The notes: generated by a model from the letters alone, not told the origin. Positions 1 to 6,786 are shown, numbered from the stretch's first letter. The stretch: 13,313 nt of DNA from DASSWG01 sp035705295 (GCA_035705295.1 DASSWG010000050.1:1-13313), one strand, 5' to 3'. Numbers and translations: made by a program.

Positions 1-43
1 AAATTCGCAATAATCTGCCTGTCGGCAGACAGGTTCGCATTAT
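1..43. repeat. REP-like palindrome abutting the stop codon of the next gene
   Basis: A hairpin has arms CCTGTC (18-23) and GACAGG (28-33) around a GGCA loop, with outer arms ATAAT (10-14) and ATTAT (39-43). The right outer arm includes the TAA stop (40-42, minus strand) of the neighbouring gene. The motif CAGGTTCG is shared with the palindrome at 604-642, so they look like related repeats. The left end may be cut by the window edge. It could act as a terminator or mRNA stabiliser for the gene reading into it; that is inference. Confidence 0.6.
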
Positions 44-522
44 AGAAAACGATTATGCCAACTTTCTTTCAGCGGAACTTCCCAGTTTTTTTGGTAATCT
101 TCTTTGTTGGTCACCAAATTATTAAAAACTACGGTGTTAGCGGAAACTGCTTTTTGTTTTACCATTTTTTTGAAATCCTGCAGGTCTTTGTGCGCCACAA
201 ATTCACCTTGTTTGTAGGAAACGTTCATTTTGTCCAACAGATCCACCTGGTATTCTTTTTCCAATTGCTGAATAAAATAAACCGAAGCGTCGATGGAACA
301 CCCCGAAGCGGCATTCATTTCCTGATCCAAACCAATAATGATGAAGCGTCGATAACGAATTTCATAACCCGCTTTGAGGTTTGCTCCGTGCGCGGTCCAA
401 TCTTCGATGAAAGTATTGAGTTTCGATTCAATTTCCGACAGTTCTTCTTCCGTGAAAGAACGGTTGGCTTGATAAATCCAAACCCTGGCATTTTCGGGCA
501 ATTCTGTAAAAGGTACCAACAT
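40..522 (-). CDS. Conserved Bacteroidota protein, usually labelled 'ABC transporter ATPase' (function unknown)
   Basis: A complete 160-residue protein with ATG start at 522-520 and TAA stop. I recognise it as a family conserved across Flavobacteriia that databases often name 'ABC transporter ATPase'. The sequence does not support that name: there is no Walker A (GxxxxGKT/S), no LSGGQ signature and no Walker B. It is soluble-looking, with no signal peptide or membrane segment, rich in charged and aromatic residues, and has a conserved-looking centre (ASGCSID, about residues 73-79) and a W-rich C-terminus ending ESWHNRFL. It lies downstream of the Fe-S oxidoreductase gene, with 118 nt between them that are almost filled by a REP pair. 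The pairing of these two genes is, from memory, common in flavobacteria, so a link to Fe-S redox biology is possible but unproven. Confidence 0.85.
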   Translation of the reverse strand: MLVPFTELPENARVWIYQANRSFTEEELSEIESKLNTFIEDWTAHGANLKAGYEIRYRRFIIIGLDQEMNAASGCSIDASVYFIQQLEKEYQVDLLDKMNVSYKQGEFVAHKDLQDFKKMVKQKAVSANTVVFNNLVTNKEDYQKNWEVPLKESWHNRFL

Positions 523-529
523 ATTTTTT

Positions 530-642
530 ATTCCCGCGAAGGCGGGAATCTTTTTTAATTATTACTGATTTTCTTTTGCGGCTCTACGTCTTTGCGAGAA
601 ATGGATTCCCGCCCCTGCCCGTCCGGCAGGTTCGTGGGAATT
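530..642. repeat. REP pair (BIME-like) between two minus-strand genes
   Basis: The left unit (530-549) is a perfect hairpin with arms ATTCCCGC and GCGGGAAT around a GAAG loop. The right unit (604-642) opens with GATTCCCG, closes with GGGAATT, and contains an inner hairpin CCTGCC (614-619)/GGCAGG (625-630). A 54-nt spacer lies between them. The left unit plus the following TTTT is identical over 25 nt to the unit at 8890-8914 inside the E1 gene, and the pair has the same layout there. The right end overlaps the TAA stop (641-643) of the Fe-S gene. The spacer text around 573-600 also looks like a degenerate repeat. Such units are usually mobilised by REP-associated (RAYT) transposases; none is encoded in this window. 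Confidence 0.8.
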
Positions 643-1432
643 AAAGCTCTTCCGCTTCCGCGATCATTTCCGCCACGTCCATAACGGCAATTTCGCCTTC
701 TTTATTTTTGTCTTTCACGCCGTCGGTCATCATGGTGTTGCAAAACGGACAGCCCGCAGCGATAAATTCCGGTTGGGTTTCCAAGGCTTGTTCGGTGCGC
801 AACACGTTCACGTCTTTGTTGCCTTTTTCGGGTTCTTTGAACATTTGTCCGCCACCGGCGCCGCAGCACAAACCGTTTTTTTTGCACTTGCGCATTTCCA
901 CCAATTCAACTTCCAATTTTCGCAACAAGTCGCGCGGAGCTTCATATTCACCGTTTCCCCTTCCCAGATAGCACGGATCGTGAAAAGTGATCCGTTTTCC
1001 CTTGAATTTTCCACCTTCCACTTTCAAGCGCCCTTCTTCCAGCAATGATTTTAAAAACTGCGTGTGGTGCAACACCTCATAATTTCCACCCAATTCCGGA
1101 TATTCATTTTTAATGGTGTTGAAACAATGCGGACAAGCCGTAACGATTTTTTTTATTTCATATCCGTTCAAAACTTCGATGTTGGTGACCGCCTGCATTT
1201 GAAACAAAAATTCATTTCCAGAGCGTTTTGCCGGATCGCCGGTGCAACTTTCTTCCGTTCCCAATACCGCAAAATCCACTTTGGCGTTGTGCAACAGTTT
1301 CACGAAGGCTTTGGTTACTTTTTTTGCGCGGTCGTCAAAGCTTCCCATGCAACCTACCCAGAACAAAACTTCCGGTTTTTTTCCTTCCGACAAATATTGC
1401 GCCATCGTGGGCACTTTTATTGGTTGTGTCAT
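641..1432 (-). CDS. CCG-domain (Fe-S)-binding oxidoreductase subunit (HdrB/GlpC/LutA-like)
   Basis: A complete 263-residue cytoplasmic protein with ATG at 1432. It has two cysteine-rich CCG domains. The N-terminal one uses C28, C63 and C100-P-H-C103 (one Cys where the family usually has CC). The C-terminal one uses C154, C189-C190-G and C228-P-F-C231, the full CX(n)CCG-X(n)-CXXC pattern. These domains bind Fe-S clusters and pass electrons between a ferredoxin-type partner and a disulfide or quinone acceptor, as in heterodisulfide reductase B, glycolate oxidase GlcF and LutA. In flavobacteria the usual partner is a membrane-anchored 4Fe-4S protein encoded just upstream; here the upstream side (1433-1738) is gene-free, so the partner is missing from this locus. 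The stop codon lies at the edge of a REP palindrome. The substrate cannot be read from the sequence. Confidence 0.9.
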   Translation of the reverse strand: MTQPIKVPTMAQYLSEGKKPEVLFWVGCMGSFDDRAKKVTKAFVKLLHNAKVDFAVLGTEESCTGDPAKRSGNEFLFQMQAVTNIEVLNGYEIKKIVTACPHCFNTIKNEYPELGGNYEVLHHTQFLKSLLEEGRLKVEGGKFKGKRITFHDPCYLGRGNGEYEAPRDLLRKLEVELVEMRKCKKNGLCCGAGGGQMFKEPEKGNKDVNVLRTEQALETQPEFIAAGCPFCNTMMTDGVKDKNKEGEIAVMDVAEMIAEAEEL

Positions 1433-1738
1433 TAGTTGTTTTTTAAAGTTTTAATGCTGAAAAAACCCACATTAATAATAAATACCGCTGTCCAAAACAT
1501 TTCTGTTTCAAAACCACAGAAATATGTAATTATTTGTTAGTGTTAAAAATTAAACTAAAACTTGAAATCTTGAGCTATAAATTTATATAAACAAACATTT
1601 TAAATAAAAAAAATAAATGTTTAAATGTTTTTTGGGTTTTAGTGATTTTCAATTTTTTAAAAATACAAAAACTTTTCGTTCTGCAAGGAGTGTTTTCAAG
1701 CTATTGGGGGTCAAAAACCGGACGGGTTTTCTGTTTTT
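1433..1738. other. AT-rich gene-free stretch between the Fe-S gene and the PKS operon
   Basis: No reading frame worth calling lies here on either strand. It must hold the promoter of the minus-strand Fe-S gene, but I see no clear TAnnTTTG element. Two inverted repeats are visible: TTTCTGT (1500-1506) with ACAGAAA (1516-1522), and AAACATTT (1593-1600) with AAATGTTT (1615-1622), the latter arm repeated at once at 1623-1630. The right end (about 1713-1730) holds the terminator-like hairpin listed separately. No tRNA or known RNA was recognised. Confidence 0.6.
1713..1730 (-). terminator. Possible intrinsic terminator of the PKS operon
   Basis: Read on the minus strand, 9 nt after the SDR stop, AAAACC and GGTTTT form a 6-bp stem around CGTCC, ending in five T. 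The stem is short and the T run is partly in it, so termination may be weak. On the plus strand the same hairpin is followed by seven T (1734-1740), but no plus-strand gene reads into it. Confidence 0.4.
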
Positions 1739-2524
1739 TTAACAAATACTTTCGCCGCCGTCCACTTTTACAACCGTTCCATTGATCCAATTGGCTTCCT
1801 CTTTGCACAACAAATAAACCACATCCGCAACATCTTCTGGTTGTGTCAAGCGTTTTTTGGGGTTGCGTTTTAGGGCATTTTTCTTCAGTTCCGCACTTCC
1901 GGGGATCATTTTGAAGGAATTGGTTTCGGTCATTCCGGCCTGGATACAATTTGAGGTGATTTTATGGGGTGCAAATTCCAAAGCAATGTTTCGGGCAATG
2001 GCTTCCAAGCTGGCTTTAGCGGCCGAAACAGCGGCGTAATTTTTCAAAGCGCGCGTATTTCCTTCACTCGTAAAGGAAAGGATTTTCGCGTTTTCCGAAA
2101 ACAAATTTGCTCCAAAAATGCTTTTCGTCCAATCGTACAAACTAACGGCCATTGCTTCCATGGTCAATACAAAATCGGTGTGTTTCAAGGTGTTGTTGTC
2201 GCCCAACATGGGTTTTAAATTTCCTTTGGCGATACTGTGCAACAAAAGTTTCACGCTTCCTTTTGGTATTTTTTCAACCAGTTTGGAAAGTGTCTCCGCC
2301 CGTTTTTCAGGGTTTGTTGCATCAACGTTGAACGATAAAAGCTGTGTTCCGCTTTTTCGCATTTTTTCATAATAGCTTTCCACAGATTTCGCTTCGCTTT
2401 TTCGATCGCGATAAATGCAAATAAGGTTCATTCCGTGCCGGGCCAATTTTTTTGCGGAAGCCAAGCCCAAACCGCTGCTCGCGCCCAAAATAATCGCCCA
2501 ATTGTTGTTGAATTCTTTCTCCAT
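1739..2524 (-). CDS. SDR-family reductase with FabL/FabI-type active site, last gene of the type III PKS operon
   Basis: A 261-residue Rossmann-fold reductase. The NAD(P)-binding motif GASSGLG is at 14-20. The catalytic pair is Y163 and K170 in NYAAVSAAK, a Y-x6-K spacing typical of enoyl-ACP reductases FabI and FabL, not the Y-x3-K of classical SDRs. With the classical G-x3-G-x-G nucleotide motif and the C-terminal VDGG, it most resembles FabL-type proteins, though enoyl reductase activity is unproven. I start it at ATG 2524 (MEKEFNNNW) because the 29 codons further upstream overlap the PKS gene and are made of an AATTCG repeat. It is the fourth gene of the operon, 37 nt after the PKS stop. 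In the pathway it may reduce the acyl starter or the polyketide product, or supply a dedicated lipid; this is inference. Confidence 0.85.
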   Translation of the reverse strand: MEKEFNNNWAIILGASSGLGLASAKKLARHGMNLICIYRDRKSEAKSVESYYEKMRKSGTQLLSFNVDATNPEKRAETLSKLVEKIPKGSVKLLLHSIAKGNLKPMLGDNNTLKHTDFVLTMEAMAVSLYDWTKSIFGANLFSENAKILSFTSEGNTRALKNYAAVSAAKASLEAIARNIALEFAPHKITSNCIQAGMTETNSFKMIPGSAELKKNALKRNPKKRLTQPEDVADVVYLLCKEEANWINGTVVKVDGGESIC

Positions 2525-2528
2525 TCTA

Positions 2529-2564
2529 CGAATTTCGCGAATTAAATCGAATTTATGCGAATTA
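2529..2564. repeat. Four-copy CGAATT repeat filling the PKS-SDR gap
   Basis: CGAATT occurs at 2529, 2538, 2548 and 2558, a 9-10 nt period, with a perfect palindrome TTCGCGAA near 2534-2541. It fills nearly the whole 37-nt gap and begins at the TAA stop of the PKS gene (2562-2564). It resembles the AATTCG-type short repeats scattered in Bacteroidota intergenic DNA (from memory). The spacing equals one helical turn, so a binding role is possible, but a neutral repeat is more likely. Confidence 0.5.
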
Positions 2565-3623
2565 TTCCTGCCACCCCAATAACACTTGTTGTGCTGAAAA
2601 GCCGGGGCCAAAACTGAGCATCAAGCCTTTTTCGCCGGCGGTTGGGATTTCTTTTTTCATTGTTCGTTCCAAGACGTACAGAACGGTGGCGCTGCTCATG
2701 TTTCCGAACAGGCGCAAGACTTCTTTGGTGTCATCGATGTTTTTTCCCATTGCACCAAATAATTCTCCCACAGTTTGAATGATTTTTTTTCCGCCAGGAT
2801 GAAAAATCAAATGGTCGATTTCTTCTATTTTCAACCCGTTTTTTTCTAAAAATGGGTGGACAATCTTCGGAAAATGTTCAATAATGGTTCCGGGAACATC
2901 GATATCCAGCACCATTTTCAATCCGTGGTTGGTCAAATCAAAGCCCATTAAATGCGTGTTTTCGTAAAAATGGTACATTTCTTCGTCCATAATGCTCGGG
3001 CCGACCGCGTTTTCTTCCGAAGATAACAATGTGCAGGCCGAGCCATCTCCAAAAATGGCCGCGCTCACCATATTCGCCATCGACATATCGTTCAATTGCA
3101 AGGTCGCGGTCGGGCTTTCCACGGCGATTACCGCAGCGCGTTTCCCCGGATTGGCCTTCAAAAATTGTTTCGCGTAAATCATTCCTGAAATTCCGGCCGC
3201 GCAACCCATTTCGGACACCGGCAATCGGACAATGTCTTGTTTGAGCTTCAAATCATTGATCAGGTAGGCGTCCAATGACGGGATCATGAACCCGGTGCAA
3301 CTGACCGTGATGATATAATCCAAAGAATCGGGTTTCCAACCGGCTTTTTTCAGTGCTTTTTCCAAAACCTGCTTGCCCAATTTCTTAACTTCGCGAACAT
3401 AAATCGCGTTTTTTTCTTCGAATGAAGTCGCCGTGAACACTTCTTCGGGGTTCATGATCGAATAGCGTTTGTCCACGTTCGCGCCTTCGAAAATTTTTAC
3501 GATTTTACGGCGGAAACGTTCCTCTTCATTTTTCAACCAAACTTCCACCAGCGGGACAATATCTTTGGTTTCCCTGAAATATTCAGGGTTTTGGGTACTG
3601 ACACTAATTATTTTTACGGACAT
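2562..3623 (-). CDS. Type III polyketide synthase (chalcone/stilbene synthase superfamily)
   Basis: A complete 353-residue ketosynthase. The Cys-His-Asn triad is intact: C141 in EMGCAAG, H275 in FHPGG and N308 in GNMSSA, and the family's C-terminal GxGPG loop is present as SFGPGFS (337-343). Such homodimers take a CoA- or ACP-bound starter, extend it with malonyl-CoA and cyclise it. Bacterial relatives (SrsA, ArsB/C, BpsA, PKS10/18 types) make alkylresorcinols, alkylpyrones or related phenolic lipids from long acyl starters. It lies 7 nt after the methyltransferase and ahead of the SDR, so all are probably on one mRNA. Starter, number of extensions and mode of ring closure cannot be read from sequence. 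Its stop codon is part of the CGAATT repeat. Confidence 0.95.
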   Translation of the reverse strand: MSVKIISVSTQNPEYFRETKDIVPLVEVWLKNEEERFRRKIVKIFEGANVDKRYSIMNPEEVFTATSFEEKNAIYVREVKKLGKQVLEKALKKAGWKPDSLDYIITVSCTGFMIPSLDAYLINDLKLKQDIVRLPVSEMGCAAGISGMIYAKQFLKANPGKRAAVIAVESPTATLQLNDMSMANMVSAAIFGDGSACTLLSSEENAVGPSIMDEEMYHFYENTHLMGFDLTNHGLKMVLDIDVPGTIIEHFPKIVHPFLEKNGLKIEEIDHLIFHPGGKKIIQTVGELFGAMGKNIDDTKEVLRLFGNMSSATVLYVLERTMKKEIPTAGEKGLMLSFGPGFSAQQVLLGWQE

Positions 3624-3630
3624 GTTTTTT

Positions 3631-4362
3631 TTAAGATTGATCCTTCGGAGATGCTGTGTTGAAAATTATCCACTGGTAACGAAATGCCCAGCACCATTTT
3701 ACTAAGGGGTTTTTCAAATTCAATTGTTTTGAAAGCTCTTCAATTTCAGCCTTTTTGAACCCCCGAAGGATCGAAACCAACCCGTCTTTTTTTGCAACTG
3801 GATTGTTAACGAAAAATACACAAAACAAACGAAACAAATAATACGCACTTTTACTTCGGTGCAGATCGTTGATGACAATCCCTTTTTTGGTTTGTTTTTT
3901 AATTGTTTCCAACAAGAATTTTATCTCCTCGTCTTTGAAATGGTGCAAAGTCAAGCTGCAAGAAACAATATCAAAACCATTTTCTTTGAAACTTTCGCTA
4001 AAAATATTTTGTGCTTTGAACGAAATTTCAGGAAATTCTTTTGATAACTCTTCCGCAATTTCAATGGTGTGCGGGTTTGCATCGATCCCCAGCAGTTTCA
4101 GCACCAAGTTGTTCCTTCTTCCCCAAAGTGCTATTTTGCGAAGCGTCGCCCCGTTTCCGCAACCGATGTCTGCAATGGTGAGCGGTTTTTTTTGACCATT
4201 GATCAGTTTTTCAATTCCTTTCAAGGTAACACGGTTGCCGCCCAACAAATTATTTACCCGCTCCAAATCGCGCAAAGTTGTTTTGAGCGCTTCCCCTTTT
4301 AGGTTAAAATCGTCCATAATTTCAAATTCGGACGAGCGGTATTTGGTGTTAATCTTTTGCAT
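3631..4362 (-). CDS. Class I SAM-dependent methyltransferase of the PKS operon
   Basis: A 243-residue protein with ATG at 4362, 9 nt after the FAD gene's stop. The SAM-binding motif I is ADIGCGNG (64-71), followed by the acidic residue D94 in LLGIDAN and the post-motif SLTLHHF (136-142). The NDLHRSKSAYYL stretch (165-176) is typical of methyltransferases next to type III PKS and flavoprotein genes in Bacteroidota (from memory). It probably methylates the hydroxyl, carboxyl or ring carbon of the polyketide product, like SrsB or BpsB in other phenolic-lipid clusters, although those belong to different methyltransferase families. Hydrophobic stretch 174-186 may touch a membrane or a lipid substrate. 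The acceptor atom is unknown. Confidence 0.88.
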   Translation of the reverse strand: MQKINTKYRSSEFEIMDDFNLKGEALKTTLRDLERVNNLLGGNRVTLKGIEKLINGQKKPLTIADIGCGNGATLRKIALWGRRNNLVLKLLGIDANPHTIEIAEELSKEFPEISFKAQNIFSESFKENGFDIVSCSLTLHHFKDEEIKFLLETIKKQTKKGIVINDLHRSKSAYYLFRLFCVFFVNNPVAKKDGLVSILRGFKKAEIEELSKQLNLKNPLVKWCWAFRYQWIIFNTASPKDQS

Positions 4363-4371
4363 TCGAAGGTT

Positions 4372-5493
4372 TCAAAAGGGTTTCCCGTGGGTTTTTTTGA
4401 TAATGGTTTTCAACAAACCATTGGTTTTTGAAAAAACGGGAACGGCAATATTGGAAATTCGAGGGTTCAAAAACAAATTTTGCAATTTATTTCCGACAAA
4501 CAAACGATTTTTAAAGGTTTTGTTCCATTGTTTTTGATAGGTATTTTCCAACCATTCGCGGGTTCGATTTTCAAAATTGAAATAAATCAGAATCAGTTCC
4601 GAGGCGATCTTGGCACTGTGAATCGCCATTGCCATTCCGTTTCCACAAAGCGGGTGGATCAAACCCGCCGCATCTCCGCACATTAAAATATGTTGGTCAG
4701 TGGCCGGTTTTTGCTCAAAAGAAATTTGGGCAATGCTCAATGGTTTTTCGAAAAGCGGGGTCGAATTTTGCAGAAAAATTTTCAAATATGGGTTTTTTGA
4801 AACCACTTCTTCGTTAAAAACAGCGATGTCCTTGTATTTTTGGAAGTTTTTGTACGAGGCGAGGTAACAAAAATTCACCGCTCCGGTTTCGGTTTTTGAA
4901 AGCCCACAATAACCTTTGTCGAAATGGTGCAAAGCCACCAAATTTTCCGGAAAACCACTATTTTCATAATGCATTTTCAGAGCCAACCAAGGTGACTTCT
5001 GCGCAATGAATTTTCGGTGCAATTTTTTGTCCAAATTGGCCCGTTTCCCAAATGCGCCGATCGTGATTTTGACTTCGAACAATTCTTGGTTTTCTGTAGT
5101 GATCCGAAATTTGTCGACCGTAAAAGCAACATTTTCCGCCGTGCAATTTTCAACTTGGGCACCATTTTCAATGGCTTTTTGATGAAGAAAATGATCCAAA
5201 CAAAACCGGCTGATGCCGAAACCACCCAATGGAAGTTCGATTTCCGTTGTTTTTCCGTCGAGCGTTCCGAGTTGCAAACGGTCAATTTTTGCTGGTCGCA
5301 AACTATCCAAATCAATTTCCAAACTCTTCAAATAGGGCAACACTTCGTTGGAAACATATTCGCCGCAAACTTTGTGAACGGGATATTCGTTTTTTTCGAA
5401 AACCACCACCTGCAAACCTTTTCGCGATAGATGGATCGCAGCGGTCAATCCCGCCAAACCTCCCCCAATAATACCTACGTCGAATTTTTTCAT
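4372..5493 (-). CDS. FAD-dependent oxidoreductase (geranylgeranyl-reductase/aromatic hydroxylase fold), first gene of the PKS operon
   Basis: A 373-residue flavoprotein. The dinucleotide fold motif GIIGGGLAGL is at 7-16, the E33 ribose-binding residue follows beta-2 (VVVFEKNE), KVCGEYVS (41-48) matches the geranylgeranyl-reductase-like subgroup, and the FAD-pyrophosphate motif CGDAAGLIHPLCGNG is at 272-286. I start at ATG 5493 because the fold begins four residues later; the 41-codon upstream extension would run through a terminator and into the OmpA-type gene. In the Streptomyces srs cluster a flavin hydroxylase (SrsC) oxidises methylated alkylresorcinols to quinones, and this enzyme may do the same. 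A saturating reductase acting on a lipid chain is the alternative. TATCTTTC just before the ATG resembles a -7 element and would give an almost leaderless message; this is weak. Confidence 0.9.
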   Translation of the reverse strand: MKKFDVGIIGGGLAGLTAAIHLSRKGLQVVVFEKNEYPVHKVCGEYVSNEVLPYLKSLEIDLDSLRPAKIDRLQLGTLDGKTTEIELPLGGFGISRFCLDHFLHQKAIENGAQVENCTAENVAFTVDKFRITTENQELFEVKITIGAFGKRANLDKKLHRKFIAQKSPWLALKMHYENSGFPENLVALHHFDKGYCGLSKTETGAVNFCYLASYKNFQKYKDIAVFNEEVVSKNPYLKIFLQNSTPLFEKPLSIAQISFEQKPATDQHILMCGDAAGLIHPLCGNGMAMAIHSAKIASELILIYFNFENRTREWLENTYQKQWNKTFKNRLFVGNKLQNLFLNPRISNIAVPVFSKTNGLLKTIIKKTHGKPF

Positions 5494-5514
5494 TTGAGAA
5501 AGATAGCATTTTTC

Positions 5515-5549
5515 AAAAAAAATCCCACATAAAAATATGCAGGATTTTC
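5515..5549 (-). terminator. Rho-independent terminator after the OmpA-type gene
   Basis: On the minus strand, 21 nt after the OmpA-type stop, AAAATCC (5548-5542) pairs with GGATTTT (5525-5519). An inner CATA/TATG stem has a TTTT loop and a 2x2 internal bulge. The right arm runs into a tract of eight T (5522-5515). It separates the envelope genes from the PKS operon, so the latter should have its own promoter in the short gap. Confidence 0.7.
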
Positions 5550-5569
5550 CGTTTTTGAGAGAGTGTTTC

Positions 5570-6265
5570 TTAATTTGTGTTTTGCTCTGCTTCGTTAACA
5601 AGGGCTTCGCTTGCAATGATCGCCAATTCCACCCGGCGGTTCTGAGAACGGCCTTCGACGGTGGAATTATCGTATTTGGGCTGGGTTTCTCCGTACCATT
5701 TGGTGGTGAACCTTCCGCTGGAAATACCTTGGTTCACCAAATAATTGGTCACCGATTGTGCACGGTTTTTTGACAAGGTGTAATTATATTCTTCGGTTCC
5801 GCGATCGTCCGTATGGCCTTCTACCAAAATAATGGATTTGTCGTATTCACGGAAAATATCCGCCAACTTGTTCAAAGTGGTCTCCGATTTATCGTTCAAG
5901 CTATAGGATTCCGTGGCAAAATATACCCCGCTGGACTCGTCGAAAGTCACGTTGATCCCTTCGCCAACACGGGTGACTTCCGCACCGGGAATGGTGTTTT
6001 CAATTTCTTGTGCTTGCTGGTCCATTCGGTTTCCAATGTAAGCTCCGGCTGCTCCACCGACCACGCCACCAATGATAGCCCCAAGGACGGTATTGTCGCC
6101 ATCGCCGACATTGTTTCCGATCACTCCGCCAATTACCGCTCCACTGGCACCGCCGATCACGGCCCCTTTTTGGGAATTGTTTGCGTTTCGGGTGGCTTCA
6201 CAACCACTGGAAAGCAAAGCAAGGGTAAAAATAGCTGCAAAAATTTTTGTGAAATGCGTCTTCAT
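5570..6265 (-). CDS. OmpA-family lipoprotein with glycine-zipper (YiaD-like)
   Basis: 231 residues. The N-terminus has a lipoprotein signal ending SSG-C22. A glycine zipper follows (about 34-80, repeated GAVIGG/GAIIGG blocks), able to insert in or pack on a membrane. The C-terminal OmpA-like peptidoglycan-binding domain spans about 110-218 and includes VEGHTDDRG, the SKNRAQSV helix and SQNRRVEL, where the Asp and Arg residues that hold diaminopimelate lie. It should sit in the outer membrane facing the periplasm and tie it to the cell wall. It lies 24 nt after the lipocalin-like gene, and its leader carries ACTAATCA, shared with the two genes before it. The family is often tied to envelope stress; a specific role here is inference. 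Confidence 0.92.
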   Translation of the reverse strand: MKTHFTKIFAAIFTLALLSSGCEATRNANNSQKGAVIGGASGAVIGGVIGNNVGDGDNTVLGAIIGGVVGGAAGAYIGNRMDQQAQEIENTIPGAEVTRVGEGINVTFDESSGVYFATESYSLNDKSETTLNKLADIFREYDKSIILVEGHTDDRGTEEYNYTLSKNRAQSVTNYLVNQGISSGRFTTKWYGETQPKYDNSTVEGRSQNRRVELAIIASEALVNEAEQNTN

Positions 6266-6286
6266 AATTTATTTGTTTTTTATAAT

Positions 6287-6294
6287 TGATTAGT
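6287..6294 (-). promoter_or_regulatory. ACTAATCA leader octamer, copy 3 (OmpA-type gene)
   Basis: This octamer is 21 nt upstream of the OmpA-type ATG and overlaps the stop codon of the lipocalin-like gene. The same 8 nt precede the next two genes upstream. Its role is unknown; it could be a regulator site or a leader element. Confidence 0.35.
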
Positions 6295-6772
6295 AACTTT
6301 TAATAAAATGCATCCGAATGGTGAACGGTTCACCTTCCAAGCTTACGTTTTGTTCCCAAACCATGTTGGTATCGGACAAACTTACCAAGTTCAACCGATA
6401 ACCGGTGTTCACTTGACGCGGGTTTTCATCCTCGCCGACAGGTTTTAGTGTAAAGTCGAAAATGCCACTATCGGGAGTTGTTTCAATGACGTCGAAAATA
6501 AAATTTCGCTCGCCGGTCGCGCAACTAGCATCGTTTATGGTGTAAATTCCGTGGTTGTTGTTCGGAACAAAATTCCACGAAGAACCAGTAAAACAAGAAG
6601 CTGAAGCATCGTTGAACAAATTGACTTCAAAAATTCCTTGACTGTCGGGATAACTGATGCGGTTCAACATCCAGTCGCCTTTGAGGGTTCGTTGGGCTTG
6701 GCGTTCGATTTGAGTCGCACCGCAAGCGCTTAAAAGTGTAATTGCAAATAGCAACAAAACTGTTTTTTTCAT
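6290..6772 (-). CDS. Lipocalin-like lipoprotein
   Basis: 160 residues with a clear lipoprotein signal (LLSAC, C17). The mature part starts with a short helix, then LKGDW (30-34), which matches the GxW motif opening lipocalin barrels, followed by alternating short beta segments. Two further Cys (about 60 and 84) could form a disulfide in the periplasm. Lipocalin-like proteins of this size are common next to OmpA-type genes in flavobacteria (from memory). The ligand is unknown. It lies 38 nt after the DUF1328 gene, and 24 nt before the OmpA-type gene, so co-transcription is likely. Confidence 0.82.
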   Translation of the reverse strand: MKKTVLLLFAITLLSACGATQIERQAQRTLKGDWMLNRISYPDSQGIFEVNLFNDASASCFTGSSWNFVPNNNHGIYTINDASCATGERNFIFDVIETTPDSGIFDFTLKPVGEDENPRQVNTGYRLNLVSLSDTNMVWEQNVSLEGEPFTIRMHFIKSY

Positions 6773-6786
6773 AGCTTGAATTTAAT

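Noticed and set aside
55..558. Plus-strand open frame of 167 codons opposite the first gene
   Set aside because: It is a phenylalanine-rich antisense shadow of a conserved minus-strand gene and runs into the REP palindrome.
1593..1630. AAACATTT/AAATGTTT inverted repeat as a terminator or RNA gene
   Set aside because: The stem is pure AT-rich with a 14-nt loop, there is no gene reading into it on the plus strand, and no known RNA pattern was recognised.
2529..2564. Possible CRISPR-like array from the regular CGAATT copies
   Set aside because: Units are 6 nt with 3-4 nt between them, far too short for CRISPR repeats and spacers, and no cas genes are nearby.
2525..2611. 29-codon N-terminal extension of the SDR gene
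   Set aside because: It overlaps the end of the PKS gene and reads through the CGAATT repeat. The Rossmann fold starts right after the ATG at 2524.
5494..5616. 41-codon N-terminal extension of the FAD oxidoreductase
   Set aside because: It runs through the OmpA terminator hairpin and the end of the OmpA-type gene; the FAD-binding fold begins at the ATG at 5493.
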